A stretch of DNA of 64,000 nt from Annona cherimola (GCA_030490835.1 CM059971.1:24793817-24857816), one strand, 5' to 3'; shown: positions 1-10,500, counted from the first letter of the stretch. Made by a program: numbers and translations. The notes: generated from the letters alone by a model not told the origin.

Positions 1-269
1 GAAGCAGTGAGAGCACAAAATAAGGAGTTCATAGCTTTGGCATTGCTCTTCACTATTCTTACTTCCTCATCGGTCCATTTGGAAGCTCGTTCATCGGTAG
101 GCAATATTACTCCATCTTGGATAGCAATCCAAGAGTCCATATCGGTAGCCATGATGAGTTGCTTCATACGAAGCTTCCAATATCCAAAATTGTTCCCATC
201 AAACAACGGTGGCCTTGTAAAGGATTGGCCTTCAGCAAATGCGGGAACGGAAGTAGATTGGGATGCCAT
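1..269 (-). CDS. Ty1-copia gag N-terminus (partial, runs off window)
   Basis: Reading the minus strand from an ATG at 269, all 89 codons to the window edge are open. The predicted start reads MASQSTSVPAFAEG, followed by a PPLFDGNNFGYWKLRM-type segment. This is the usual beginning of plant copia Gag (DUF4219/UBN2 family), where an F-D/N-G-x-N-Y/F-x-x-W motif precedes the capsid-like region. Gag packages the element RNA in the cytoplasm. The start is chosen because it is the first ATG after the primer binding site at 304-315. The 5' LTR of the same element is at 318-1948; the rest of gag and pol lies left of position 1. No stop codon appears in the visible part, so this copy may be fairly young. 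Confidence 0.8.
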   Translation of the reverse strand, partial: MASQSTSVPAFAEGQSFTRPPLFDGNNFGYWKLRMKQLIMATDMDSWIAIQDGVILPTDERASKWTDEEVRIVKSNAKAMNSLFCALTA

Positions 270-303
270 TTCAATAAGATCTCTTTGGTAAACTCAAAGA
301 CCT

Positions 304-315
304 GCTCTGATACCA
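304..315 (-). other. Primer binding site (tRNA-Met type) of copia element
   Basis: On the minus strand this reads TGGTATCAGAGC, the classic plant copia primer binding site complementary to the 3' end of initiator tRNA-Met. It lies two bases inside the LTR boundary and 35 bases before the gag ATG, which fixes the element orientation as minus and identifies 318-1948 as its 5' LTR. Confidence 0.9.
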
Positions 316-954
316 CTTGTTGGTCCCGAGTTAATGGCAAAACCCAAGAGGGGAGGGGTGAATTGGGTATTTAAAAATTTGTAACTTAAACAGAAACTTA
401 ACCCCGGATTAATCCAGTCCCCTTAATGAAGAATCGAAATGGAAAGCAATATAATGTAGAGAGCAGATAAATAAATCAAACACACAAGATTTTTATAGTG
501 GTTCGGGCAACCTCCCTACTCCACTCTTCCAAGCTCACACTCCTTGTGACTTGGGTTCCACTATTGTATTCTCTTAATACAATTAGAGCCACTGCTCTCT
601 TCTAGATTCTAGCTCTAGGGGGCATATAACACACTGCTCAAGTAGGTGATGAGTCACACTTCAATCACACACTACTTAGCACACACTTGATCCTAGTTCC
701 TCAAACTAGATCAAGTTCAATCACAAATAAATGAAACAATAAAGAATAGGAAAACTACACTTTACAGATGTGTAGCAGTAATTAGGCGCAGAGAAGAACT
801 TGAAGAGTTGGCTTTGAAGATTCTGAAGTGAAGCTTTTGCAGTTTGAAGTAGAGTTCTTCTTCTTTGAGTGGCTTGATTTCTTTTGAGCTCTTGAATGTA
901 GTAGTTAAGCACACTTCATGATTCTCAGCTACTTCCCTCGTCCAACCTGAATGC

Positions 955-962
955 TATTTATA
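955..962 (-). promoter_or_regulatory. TATA box of copia LTR
   Basis: The minus strand reads TATAAATA. It lies downstream of the palindromic U3 modules and upstream of the primer binding site, as expected for the LTR promoter. The truncated LTR copy has a TATAAAAG in the matching place (7414-7421). Confidence 0.6.
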
Positions 963-1046
963 ACTTTGGAGGGAATCCGAACGTTAGAGGGTAGGTGGCG
1001 CGCATTTAATGCGCCAACGTTCAAATAAATTCCGACCGTTGTGACC

Positions 1047-1810
1047 CAAGTCGCATGTGGAGTCGACTTGGCCTGCGACTTGGCTTCCAAGTCGCACCTG
1101 GAGTCGACCTCGTGTGCGACTCCAGTTCTTCAGAGTTCCAAGTCTGAGTCTGGGTCATCATGGCCTTCAGTCTTCAACTCAAGTCGATCCTGGAGTCGAC
1201 TTGGGTTGCGACTTGGCTTGGTCTTTTGCAAAAACACCTTGATCCTCTTGAACTGATTTTTACTTTATAAAATTGATCTTCATGACTTGGGTATTGCTTC
1301 ATTTGGAATGTGCTTGAAACTCATCTTTGGACTTGATAGTCTTGATTTGATCTTTGAATATGAATCTCAACTTTTGATCTTCAAGAAACTTTAAGAATAG
1401 TCTTTGAAGTTCATTTGTATGTGAGACACTTTAAATGGATGTCTTGAATATGCTTGAATCTTCATCTTGAACCTCAAAACTTCTCAAGTCGAAGTTGGAG
1501 TCGACCTTGCCTGCGACTTCGCCCAAGTCGCACTCGGAGTCGACTTCGTCTGCGACTTCGCATCTTCGGGAGCTGGAATTCAACGCTGGACATTTTTGTG
1601 CACTTCGAAGTCGATGCTGGAGTCGACTTCGTATGCGACTTGACTACCCAAGTCGCATGTGGAGTCGACTTGGCCTGCGACTTCACTTGTCAGAATTCCA
1701 TTTTCAACTTTGTCCAGTTTTGACTTGTTTGAAGTCGTTAGTGGAGTCGACTTCACTATCGACTTCACTCCAAGTCAAAGTTCAAGTCGACTCGCAGATC
1801 GACTTGACTT
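1047..1810 (-). repeat. Nine palindromic ~36-bp modules centred on GTCGAC
   Basis: Each module has the form CAAGTCGCA...GTCGAC...TGCGACTTG: an outer inverted repeat around a central SalI-type palindrome, total 36-38 bp. The first (1047-1082) is exactly symmetric about 1064/1065. Others start near 1088, 1178, 1484, 1524, 1605, 1648, 1730 and 1771. They form two clusters separated by about 270 bp of non-repeat sequence. The same modules occur at the same relative places in the LTR copy at 6986-8468. They sit in U3, upstream of the TATA box. Confidence 0.85.
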
Positions 1811-1847
1811 CTCTGCTTCCCTTAAACACTTGGCAAACATATTAGTC

Positions 1848-1872
1848 ATATATATATATATATATATATATA
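1848..1872. repeat. (TA)n microsatellite
   Basis: About twelve uninterrupted TA units inside the distal end of the copia LTR; absent from the matching point of the second LTR copy near 8380. Confidence 0.9.
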
Positions 1873-1948
1873 CTCAAATCAGTTCTTGTTAATCATCAAA
1901 ACTCAATCCTTGGTCAATTTGTTTCATTTTTGAACATTGTTTCCAACA

Positions 1949-2960
1949 ATTAGTATCTCTACTAATGGTCCTCATATTCGTAACAGCCCTCTCATATATA
2001 TCTTTAATAATATCAATATATCTGTCATTAATTCCTTTTTTTCTCATCACTTGTCATATTAACTTTCTTGGTACTCAAACATAAGCTTTTTCTAAATCAA
2101 TAAAAATCATGTATAAGTTCTTTTTCTTCTCACTATACTTTTCAAATAGTTGTTTAAGTAAGAAAATAGCTTCAATGGTTAATCTTCCTAGCATAAAACC
2201 AAATTGATTTTCAGATATATTAGTTTCTCGTTTTAGTCTATATTCAATTACTTTTTCCCTTAATTTCATAGTATGACTAATTAATTTTATTCTACGATAA
2301 TTTGCACAATTTTGAATATCTCCCTTATTTTTATAGATTGGAATTATAATGTTTTTCCTCTATTCACTTGGCATTAACTTTATTTTTATAATCTTATTAA
2401 AAAATTTGTTAACCATATTGCACCTGCATCTCCCATGTACTTTCATGCCTCAATTGGTATATTATCTAAGACTAAGGCTTTTCCTATTTTCATTTTCCTT
2501 AAAGTTTCCTTTACTTCAAATATTCGAATTTTTAGGAAATAACTTATATTCCTATTTTCTTCTCTATTTAAACTAAAATCTAATGTTAAATGTTCGTGTA
2601 GGGTATTATTTAGTGAACTATAAAAATAAGTTTTTCATCTTTCCTTAATATCATCATCTTTGACTAAAACCCTTTGGTTCTCACTTTTAATACATCTAAC
2701 ATACGTTAAATCTTTGCCTTTATTTTCTCTTAATTTAGCCAACTTAAAAATATCTTTTTCACATTGTCTAGTTCCTAATCTGTCATATAAGTTCTCATAA
2801 GCTTTGTGTTTAGCATCGCTAACAACATTTTTAGTAGTTTTTTTATAGTTTGTATTGTTCTAAGTTTGTATCATTTTTATTTTTCTGCTATGTTTTAAAC
2901 TTTTCTTGTTTAGTATTTATAACTTTTCGAACATCTTCATTCCACCACTAAGTTTCTCGA
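1949..2960 (-). pseudogene. LINE reverse transcriptase, N-terminal half (truncated)
   Basis: Minus-strand frames include an open piece at 2269-2075 with ENQFGFMLGR and FIDLEKAYV, matching the finger/palm region of non-LTR reverse transcriptases (Q-x-G-F and D-L-x-K-A-Y motifs). Multiple stops and shifts interrupt it. The catalytic F-A-D-D box would lie beyond 1949 and is cut away by the copia insertion; it is present in copy 2. Confidence 0.75.
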
Positions 2961-3076
2961 TGTCAGGATCTACGATTTTTATATATACCTACAATATTTT
3001 GTCCTACTTCTTTTATGTTAATTGTCATTTTATCCCACATTGATTCTATTTCATCTTCTTATGTGTCCCATTTTCC

Positions 3077-3912
3077 TTATTTTATCATTCTTTTACTAAA
3101 AAGTTCTATGTTGTTTCCTTTTAAATTCCACCATTTAATTTTTGGAATTATGTTGCCTTTAGTTTTTGTTGACTCTTTTTGTGTGTATATATTCATCACT
3201 AACAATCTATGTTGCATGGCTAAACTCTCACTTGAGATAACCTTATAATTAATACAAATGGATCTATCCAATTTTCTTATAAGGAAGAAATCTATTTGGC
3301 TAAAATTGATCTCACTCTTAAAAGTTATCAAGTGTTCATTTCGTTTTTGAAATAAGATATTTGCTATAACTAAATCATATGTTATAGCAAAGTCCAAAAT
3401 GGCATTCTCCATTTCATTCCTTATTCCAAAGCCAAAACCTCCATGACTTCTCTCATATCTTACATTCTCCTTTCCCACATGTCTATTTAAATCTCCACCT
3501 ATCACAACCTTTTCTTGGTTAGATATCCTTTGCATAACACTATCTAAGTCACTCCAAAATTGTTTCTTGATTCTATCATCTAATCCTACTTGTGGTGCAT
3601 AAGCACTAATCACATTTAAAACCTTTACACCTAATACAAGTTTTATTTGAATAATTCTATCATCTATTCTATTGACATCTACATCTTTATTTATGAATTT
3701 GTTATTTACTATTATCCCCACACCATTTCTATTACCATCCTTTCCTATATACCATAATTTGAATCCATTAATCTCTTTAACCTTCTCTCCTTTCCACCTA
3801 GTCTCTTAAAAGCATGCTATATTAATTTTTCTCCTTCTCATAACGTCTACTACTTCTATACTTTTTCCTGAAAGAGTCTCAACATTCCATGAGGCAAAAC
3901 GGACCTTGTATT
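3077..3912 (-). pseudogene. LINE endonuclease domain (exonuclease-endonuclease-phosphatase fold)
   Basis: The minus strand encodes an N-terminal ASWNVET motif near 3900, an ETRW motif after an in-frame stop, SAYAPQVG, GGDLNRHVG, SQIDFFLIRK and a final AMQHRLLVM. These are the N, E, Y, D-x-N, D and H catalytic positions of APE-like LINE endonucleases, which nick target DNA to prime reverse transcription. The longest open stretch is 3721-3077 (214 codons). A TAA replaces the expected glutamine codon just before ETRW, so the domain is split. The homologous domain of copy 2 (from 43890) has different stops, showing independent decay. Confidence 0.85.
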
Positions 3913-3959
3913 TTGGTACCACCTTCTTCCCTAAACCACATCCATAAAGGCATGAGAAC

Positions 3960-4150
3960 CTTTGCCGACTTTTCACCACAACCGGACGTTGTTGTGGCGT
4001 GTTGCTTCCGGGGAGACGCCCTAGCAACCCTTGCCCATTTCTCACTACATCCGGGCTTCGATGTAGTGCGTTACTTCTGGAAAAACGCCCTAGCAACCCT
4101 TGCTCATTTCTCACTACAGTCGGGCTTCGCTACAGCGCGTCGCTTACAGA
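3960..4150 (-). repeat. Tandem hairpin units in LINE 5' leader (3 copies)
   Basis: Three units of about 70 bp, each with AGCAACCCTTG-like spacer and an inverted repeat. Stems seen: CCACAAC/GTTGTGG near 3979, CACTACATC/GATGTAGTG near 4050 and a wobble-paired CGCTGTAG/CTGTAGTG near 4121. Stem sequences differ between units while pairing is kept. LINE copy 2 has two comparable units at 43728-43830. Confidence 0.8.
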
Positions 4151-4312
4151 GGACACCCTAGCATTAACAACTTCTAATATATTTTCAGAATCCATAAGAG
4201 ATGTGACGGTGACTTTTAATAGCACTGGCTGCCAGCCTGACATGCCAACCCTTGCTTTTTTCCGAGCTTGGGACCGGCAATAAGATAAAAACTCTTACTG
4301 GCGGGGTTCGAT

Positions 4313-6012
4313 AAGAAATTAACTTAATGGATTAAATTTTGTGTGAGACAATTTAATTAAAGAAATGATATAAATGTAATATCATGATGATAGGAGATGT
4401 GTGAATGATTGGTTTGGTGTTGATAATGTTTTAACATGACGTGATTACTTATGTTATAAACAAGTAAAAGTTGTCGGTCAACCTATGTAGTAAAACACAT
4501 GTCAAAGTTTCTAGTAATAGAATTTCGAGCTAAAATTTTGCAAGAAATTTTTTTATATTTGAAGTTCGGAATCCAATACAAAAAAATCGTCTCAATTGGA
4601 CTTTTATAGAAAGTTTTGAACAAAATGACATAGGATCACTGAAATTGGGCCTTTTATGGGCCAACATAGGCTAAACTATATTATTTTCATAACCATATAG
4701 CCCAAGTAGTGTGGGAGGCTGTTTTAAGCACGAAGGGCTTGAACTCACCCCATTTGCATGTCATTTTCTCTTCTTTCTTTTAGGCAATCTAGCTTACTAC
4801 CCAGATGAAAACTCACATAAAAATGCTTGATTTCATGTGATTTTACATTAAAAAAGCTTTTTGGATCAAGAAGGCTTGAAACTTTGGAGATCTTGGAGAT
4901 TCTTAAATAAAATCAAATTCGAGATAAGTAGAAATTGGAGGAATTAAAGGAGATTTTGATAAATTGATTTCATTTAGCTTCCATAATTTACGTTATGTAT
5001 TATAAGAGATAGTATGATATGAGAATACTTGTATAGGGTGATTTCATCTAACTCATTAACCTCATGATTCTAAGGATATGTGCCAGATTTTCCGATGAAA
5101 TATAATGAACCATTGGCTAAGTATGAGTTTAGCCATTGGGGTGTTACAACATGCCCGACTCACTATAAATCCATGAGATTCCACCCAATACGTCATAATA
5201 TCATACCAAATCACTTCTAAACACTTTCATTTTATCATTTACATATATTGTCATCAAAACCCCCAAATTCCAACCTCTCAAAAATCCCTACACAAGTCTC
5301 ATAGAACCAAAATCAGCTCAAATCATTAAGTATCCTTTACATGATTTACAACTAAAATTCATCATTTTTAAAAAGAAATCAACCTACTTATCTCGAATTC
5401 AATTTTCTTCAAGAAACTCCAAGATCTCAAAAGCTTCAACCCTTCTTCTTGCTTCATCAAGCTCCCTTTATGTAAAATTAAGTGAAGTTAAGAACTTTTA
5501 GGTGGGTTTTCATATGGGTAGTAAGCTAAGGTCATTTAGAGGAAAAAAAAGAGAAAAAAATGTCATGACAATGTAGTGAGTTCGTATCCTTCCCGCTTAA
5601 ACAGCTTCCCGGATGGCCATGCCATGTAATTCTAGAAACTATACTATTTGGTCCGTGTGGGCCCATAAATGGTCCAATTTTAACAATCCTATGTCATTTT
5701 TCTCATAACTTTCTATATATAATTCCAATTGATATTATTATTTTTTCATTAGATCCCTAGCTTCAAATATTATCCCTTCATAAAATTTCAGCTCAAAATT
5801 CCATTACCACAAAATTTAATGTGCATTTTACTGTACAACTTTGCTAAAACTTTCGCTCATTCACTTCACACAGCTATTTCATTCAAAATATATCCAAATA
5901 CCAAACCAAACATTCAAACACATTTCTCATCATAATAATATTATATTTATGCTATTTATTTGATTAAAATATATCTCACTCAAAATTTGACCCGTTAACT
6001 CATTTCTTTAGT
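4313..6012. repeat. 1.7 kb imperfect inverted repeat: two head-to-head gypsy-type LTR copies
   Basis: The sequence 4313-5149 is homologous to the reverse complement of 5143-6012, for example the shared AATTCGAGATAAGTAG blocks near 4917 and 5390 and the GACATAGGAT blocks near 4627 and 5687. The minus strand at 5149 starts TGTAACACCCC, a common start of plant Ty3-gypsy LTRs; the plus strand at 5143 starts TGTTACAACATGCCC. I infer two diverged LTR copies meeting head to head. No coding sequence is visible. A transcript would fold into a long hairpin. Confidence 0.7.
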
Positions 6013-6529
6013 CGTTTTTGCTTTTACAACGGGTTGATTGGCCTATATCACATATATCACCTTCAATGCTTCTAAAATCACTTCTCATATATCACACATA
6101 AATTTAGTATCTCATCCATACTAGAAACCATTATGTCTCATATTATTTCCAAAATTTCGCCTATTAAGTTCATTTCTTACTAAATTCTCATCACTACCCC
6201 CCAAATAGTTCAATTTTCATAATTAGTATCACAAATTTATAGTCAAGCATCATGAACACATTTAAATCATATACAAAATCATTCTCATAAAAAATATGGC
6301 TCTCATTAATGATCCTCAATTATTTTCACTATCACATTCTTTCGGATTTAACTACACGATTAGACCCATTTCTTTCATTCTGTCAAATCTCTTATTCAAA
6401 TCTCACCCATAACCATACATATCCATTCCAAACACACTAGGCAAATTCGTTCAGTCTCTTTCTAGGTCTATGTCATGGGTACGAACTAACCCACAAGAAA
6501 GGGAAAGTAAATTTCAAGAGGGACAAAAA

Positions 6530-6985
6530 CTAACTATTCAAACAAATTTAGCTCCATTTATGTTGCGTGATTATAGAGAGATACTTGATTGAGGTGATTG
6601 GATTGTGAGCATCTTGAATGCTCAAGGGATTTGAAAGAATTTGAAGCTCATGTGTCGTGATGATTTAATGTACAAGCTTCAAGGAAGAAACTTTTTATTA
6701 GGGGGTAGAATGTAATGCTTCAGGCATTAGCAACAATGTACATAGACAATGATGTGTATAATATAGTATGAGAAGACACATGATAATAAGATGTTGATGA
6801 ATTAATGAATTAAATATATGAAATATTGCGCAAATTATAGCAAATGTATTTTAAAAATCCAATTAATGAGAATTAGATGGGTGAATGTTTAAAAAAAACA
6901 ACTTGATAGAAGCTCAAGATAGATTTTCACGTGTTTATTAGATGATTTAGACCATTGTGTGTGGATTTTAAACTAGAAAAGGGCA
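6530..6985 (+). mobile_element. Ty3-gypsy 3' remnant with polypurine tract and LTR start
   Basis: A GGGGGTAGAA tract at 6701-6710 is followed by TGTAATGCTTCAGG at 6711, the usual polypurine tract / 3' LTR junction of plant gypsy elements. The preceding 170 bp contains no intact frame. The LTR is truncated near 6985 where the copia LTR copy begins. The link to the inverted pair at 4313-6012 is not shown. Confidence 0.4.
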
Positions 6986-8468
6986 TTATTTACAACTTAG
7001 AGCCTATGCTCTCTTCTAGATTTCAGCTCTAGGGGGCATAAACAACACACTGCACAAGTAGGTGATGAGTCTCACTCCAATCTCACACTACTTTGCATAC
7101 ACTTGATCTTAGCTACCCAAGCTAAATCAAGTTTAATACAACAAGACTTTGAAATAAGAAAAACTACACTTTACAGAGATGTGTAGGCAGGTTTAGCTCG
7201 AGGAAGAAATTGTAGGAGTAGCTTGGATGAGTATCGATGAAGCAGCTTGCAATTTGAAGCTCTTTCTTCCTTTGAATGTATATGGACCACTCAAATATGG
7301 AGAAAAAGAAATAGAAACTCTTTCTTGCACTTCTTTTCTCTCCTTGGACTTTGTAATGTGTATAGTAGTGTATATGAGAGTCTTGTATATTCTTTCACGT
7401 TCATTTGAGTGTCCTTTTATAGAGTGAGGAAGATTTGAACGTTGTAGAGGTGGTTGGCGCGCAATAAATGATCTCCAACGTTCAAAAATTCGAACGTTAT
7501 TTTCCAAGTCGAAGATGGAGTCGACTTGGCCTGTGACTTGGCTTCCAAGTCGCACCTGGAGTCGACCTCGTGTGCGACTCCAATTCTTCAGATTCCCAAG
7601 TCTGAGTCTTGGGTCGACTTGGCCTCAGACTTCAACTCAAGTCGATCCTGGAGTCGACTTGGGTTGCGACTTAGCTCGGCCTTTGTTAAAAATGCTTTGA
7701 TCTTCATTTGATTTGCTTCTATCTTGCTTGGCTTTCTTCCTTTAGTCCTTTTGATTCTTGAATGGCTCCTCATACTTGTAGATCTTGTGATTCTTGAAGA
7801 GTTTGATTCTTGCATGATTGATTCATGCACCTTGTTTTGCATCTGACTCATTTGATCTTTAAGACTTGAATATTTTGAAACATACTTGTATCTTTGCCTT
7901 GGACTTGATAGACTTGATTTGATCTTAAACATGAAGTCTTTGCACCTTACTTTGGATTTGAGAAAGTTCAAATAGATTATTGGAATAATCTTGGAACTGC
8001 ATTTTTGAAGTTTGAATTTCTCAAGTCGAGGATGGAGTCGACCTTGTTTGCGACTTCGCCCAAGTCGCACCTGGAGTCGACTTCGTCTGCGACTTGGGCA
8101 TCTTTGTGCCCCAAAATTAGGTCTGGACAGTTTTTCTCGACTGAAGTCGATAGTGAGGTCGACTTTGTTTGCGACTTGGCTTCCCAAGTCGCAAGTGAGT
8201 CGACTTAGCCTGCGACTTCACCTGCTATTCTTCCAGTTTTGATTTTGCCTTTGAAGTTCTGTTTCAAGTCGATAATGGAGTCGACTTTGGGATCGACTTC
8301 ACCCTAAGTCGAAGTTCAAGTCGACTTGGGGATCGACTTGACTATTTCAGTTCCTTAAAACATTTGGCAAACTCATTAGTATACTTGATATACTCAAATT
8401 AGTCTTTGTTAATCATCAAAACTCATGCTTTGGTCAATTTTGTTTTGTTTTAAATATTGTTTCCAACA
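6986..8468 (-). repeat. Truncated second copy of the copia LTR
   Basis: It matches 318-1948 from about position 580 to the CCAACA end, which here is 8463-8468. Shared landmarks are the AGCTCTAGGGGGCAT block, the TATA box (7414-7421) and the palindromic GTCGAC modules (7504-7675 and 8020-8340). It lacks the roughly 270 bp next to the primer binding site and has no internal domain beside it, so it is a remnant, not the partner of 318-1948. It abuts pararetroviral sequence on its right. Confidence 0.85.
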
Positions 8469-8473
8469 ACTTC

Positions 8474-9052
8474 AAACTATCAAAGTCAACCTATTTTATG
8501 TAAATTTATTGAACCACATGGCACTACCTTGTTAACAAAATTCAAAAAAAATTTCAATTATAAAACCAAGTTTATAAATGAGTTGAGGCAAGAACTATTT
8601 TGAGAACTATATCAGAATCTTTATCCACATAATTTTTTAAAGAAAAGTTGAAAAGGTATATAAAAAATTAATAAAGAATCTTGTGTTAAAATTCCTAATG
8701 CATTTTAGCATAGGAAGTAAACATATTGTCAAGCTACCCTATATCAAAAAATTTTCAAAACGAAATATTCCTAAAAAAGTAAGACCAAGTAGATTAATGG
8801 AGATTTGCAAAACAGAGATATAAGAATTATTAATTAAGCCAAGTTCTTGACTTTTATGTAGAAAATGCTAAAGAGTTCGAATGAAGAGTCCCTATATTAT
8901 TAATCAATTATAAATTATTAAATAAAATATTACAATAGATTAGGTATCCTTTGCTAAATAAACAAGACTTATTAAAAAGAATAATTAATGCAACAATATT
9001 TTCAAATATGATTTAAAGTCAAGACATTGACAAATTCAAGTAGCAGAAGAGG
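8474..9052 (+). pseudogene. Endogenous pararetrovirus fragment (protease-RT junction)
   Basis: Plus-strand remnant homologous over its whole length to the longer minus-strand copy at 13590-17095 (compare 15600-16082 and 16362-16440). Frames correspond to the end of the protease region and the first part of a Caulimoviridae-like reverse transcriptase. Several stops and shifts break it, and it ends before the catalytic aspartates. Such copies are old integrations. The copia LTR remnant adjoins its left end. No functional product is expected. Confidence 0.65.
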
Positions 9053-9829
9053 TGCTCTAGCTCTTTTTGCATCGCGATTAAATCATCTAACTTTTTGTTG
9101 GTGCTTTAAAAAAAATAAACACTTAATTAATTCTCTCAATAAATTTTAAAGTATTTAGTTCCTTTCATGAGTCTGGAAAGTATATTATAGAAGTATTTTG
9201 CATTGTGTTTCACAAAACATAATGATTTTATATCTTTATCGAGAAAACTCTTGATTAAAAGAACTGAATATAATCGTCCATAAAAATGATAATTTTATTG
9301 AAATAATGATAAAATGTGTAAGTCTCTCTATGAATTTACAAATGCATGAAAAATCGTATCTAATAAAATAAAAATTTGAGTGAGTGCACGTCGACACGTG
9401 TCGTGACTTTAAAAAATAAGTACGTGTAGCCCCACAGCATAACTTGAATAGGTTAAATATCTACTAGCGCGACATAACTAACAATAAATAGAGGTCATTT
9501 TATCATGCATCGTGACAGCAAAAGGTTGGGTAAGTACATGACGTCATGCACCATGACTTGGGTAAGTTTACCTTAGCCCATCATCAGTGATGAATGGATT
9601 TGAGACTAGTGAGAGACTCATCAACTACACTAGCAACCCTATACAGTAAGTTGAGTATGCACTCAACTTTTAAATTTATATAGTAGACCAGTGTCTCCTG
9701 TATTTATCTTAATAAGCCTATGTATCCCACTTCAATCTTTAGATTCGTACAGTAGGGTAAATTGTTCTGCATATAGTCTTTTGATTGAAAATTAGATGGT
9801 TTTACTAAGAAACTAAGTTTTAAAATGTG
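9053..9829. other. No gene recognised
   Basis: AT-rich, with stops in all frames. A CGACACGTGTCG palindrome (G-box core) lies near 9391, and a short imperfect direct repeat containing GGTAAGT and CATGAC lies at 9505-9570. Nothing else is supported. Confidence 0.5.
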
Positions 9830-10500
9830 TTTGGGTCAACATAGGCAGTTGAAAAGAGCTTGGGCCTATTAGGGTTGACTCAGGGATTTTGGGCTCATCT
9901 GGGTCTACTGAAAAGAGTTTGAGCCCAACTGGGTCTATTGCAAAATTTTGGACCTAACTAGGTTAGGTTGAATGGTCTTCAAGAGCTCTAAGCCCAACTT
10001 CGAAGTTATGGGCCCAAATGTGCTTTGGATTCAACTTAATTAGTTTTGAAGGATGTATGACCAATTGGGATAATTTAGGCCATCTTTGAAGGTTTCAGGT
10101 GCAAATGGGCTTATTAGAAGGTTTTAGGCTTCATTGAATGATTTTGGGCGGATTGAAGTGTCTTGGTATCCAAGTGGGCTTATTAACAACTTCTGGACTC
10201 TATTGAAAAGTTTCGAGTTCAATTGAGCTTATTAGAGGGCTTTGGGTTTGTGCTAAGTGCTGGAGCTACTTGGGTTAACTGAAAAGTTTAGATTCAAGTG
10301 AAATGTTTTGGATCCATATATGTTCATACGGGCTAAACTAGGCCCAATAGAAGGTTTTGAGCTCAAATGGATAGTTTTGGGCCAAACTGAGAGGCTTTGG
10401 GCCCGATTAAGCTATTTGAAGGTTTGTGAGCCTAAGTGGGCTTGAAATGGGTCCAAATGAACTGCAAAGGGCTCAAATAAGCTAGACTAAGCCCAATAGG
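9830..10500. repeat. Degenerate GGGCTT/GGCCCA-rich minisatellite-like array
   Basis: Roughly 30-45 bp units of the type GAAAAGTTTTGGGCCCAA-TGGGCTTATT recur about fifteen times with heavy divergence. There is no open reading frame of note. A similar but distinct array with GGGCTCTACAA and GAGCAAAGCT motifs lies at 63560-64000. Confidence 0.65.

Larger units (their letters stand above)
318..1948 (-). repeat. 5' LTR of copia element (1631 bp)
   Basis: The LTR is bounded by TGTTGG at 318 and CCAACA at 1948, perfect 6-bp terminal inverted repeats with the canonical TG...CA ends. On its left are the primer binding site and gag; on its right is LINE sequence. A second, truncated copy of the same LTR lies at 6986-8468. 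The upstream half (U3, 1047-1810) is packed with palindromic modules and a TA microsatellite; a TATAAATA box lies at 955-962. At 1.6 kb it is long for a copia LTR. It was inserted into the LINE at 1949; the target duplication partner is outside the window. Confidence 0.9.
1949..4312 (-). mobile_element. RTE-like LINE, copy 1 (3' part cut off by copia insertion)
   Basis: Minus-strand non-LTR retrotransposon. In order from its 5' end: a leader with tandem hairpin repeats (3960-4150), an AP-type endonuclease (about 3910-3077), a linker, and the start of the reverse transcriptase (about 2960-1949). The copia LTR interrupts it at 1948/1949 inside the RT domain. A second, longer copy on the opposite strand (43571-46751) ends in a short ATG-repeat tail, the usual 3' end of plant RTE-clade LINEs. 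Its 5' end extends about 20 bp beyond that of copy 2. The reading frame is broken by several stops and shifts, so this copy is dead. Confidence 0.85.

Noticed and set aside
7193..8187. ORFs of 120 and 199 codons across the truncated copia LTR
   Set aside because: They lie in LTR U3/R sequence and repeat the palindromic modules; the same frames are not maintained in the other LTR copy.
318..8468. The two copia LTR copies (318-1948 and 6986-8468) as the two ends of one element
   Set aside because: The primer binding site and gag lie to the left of 318, so that LTR is the 5' LTR and its internal domain runs out of the window. The sequence between the two copies is LINE and gypsy material, not copia internal domain.
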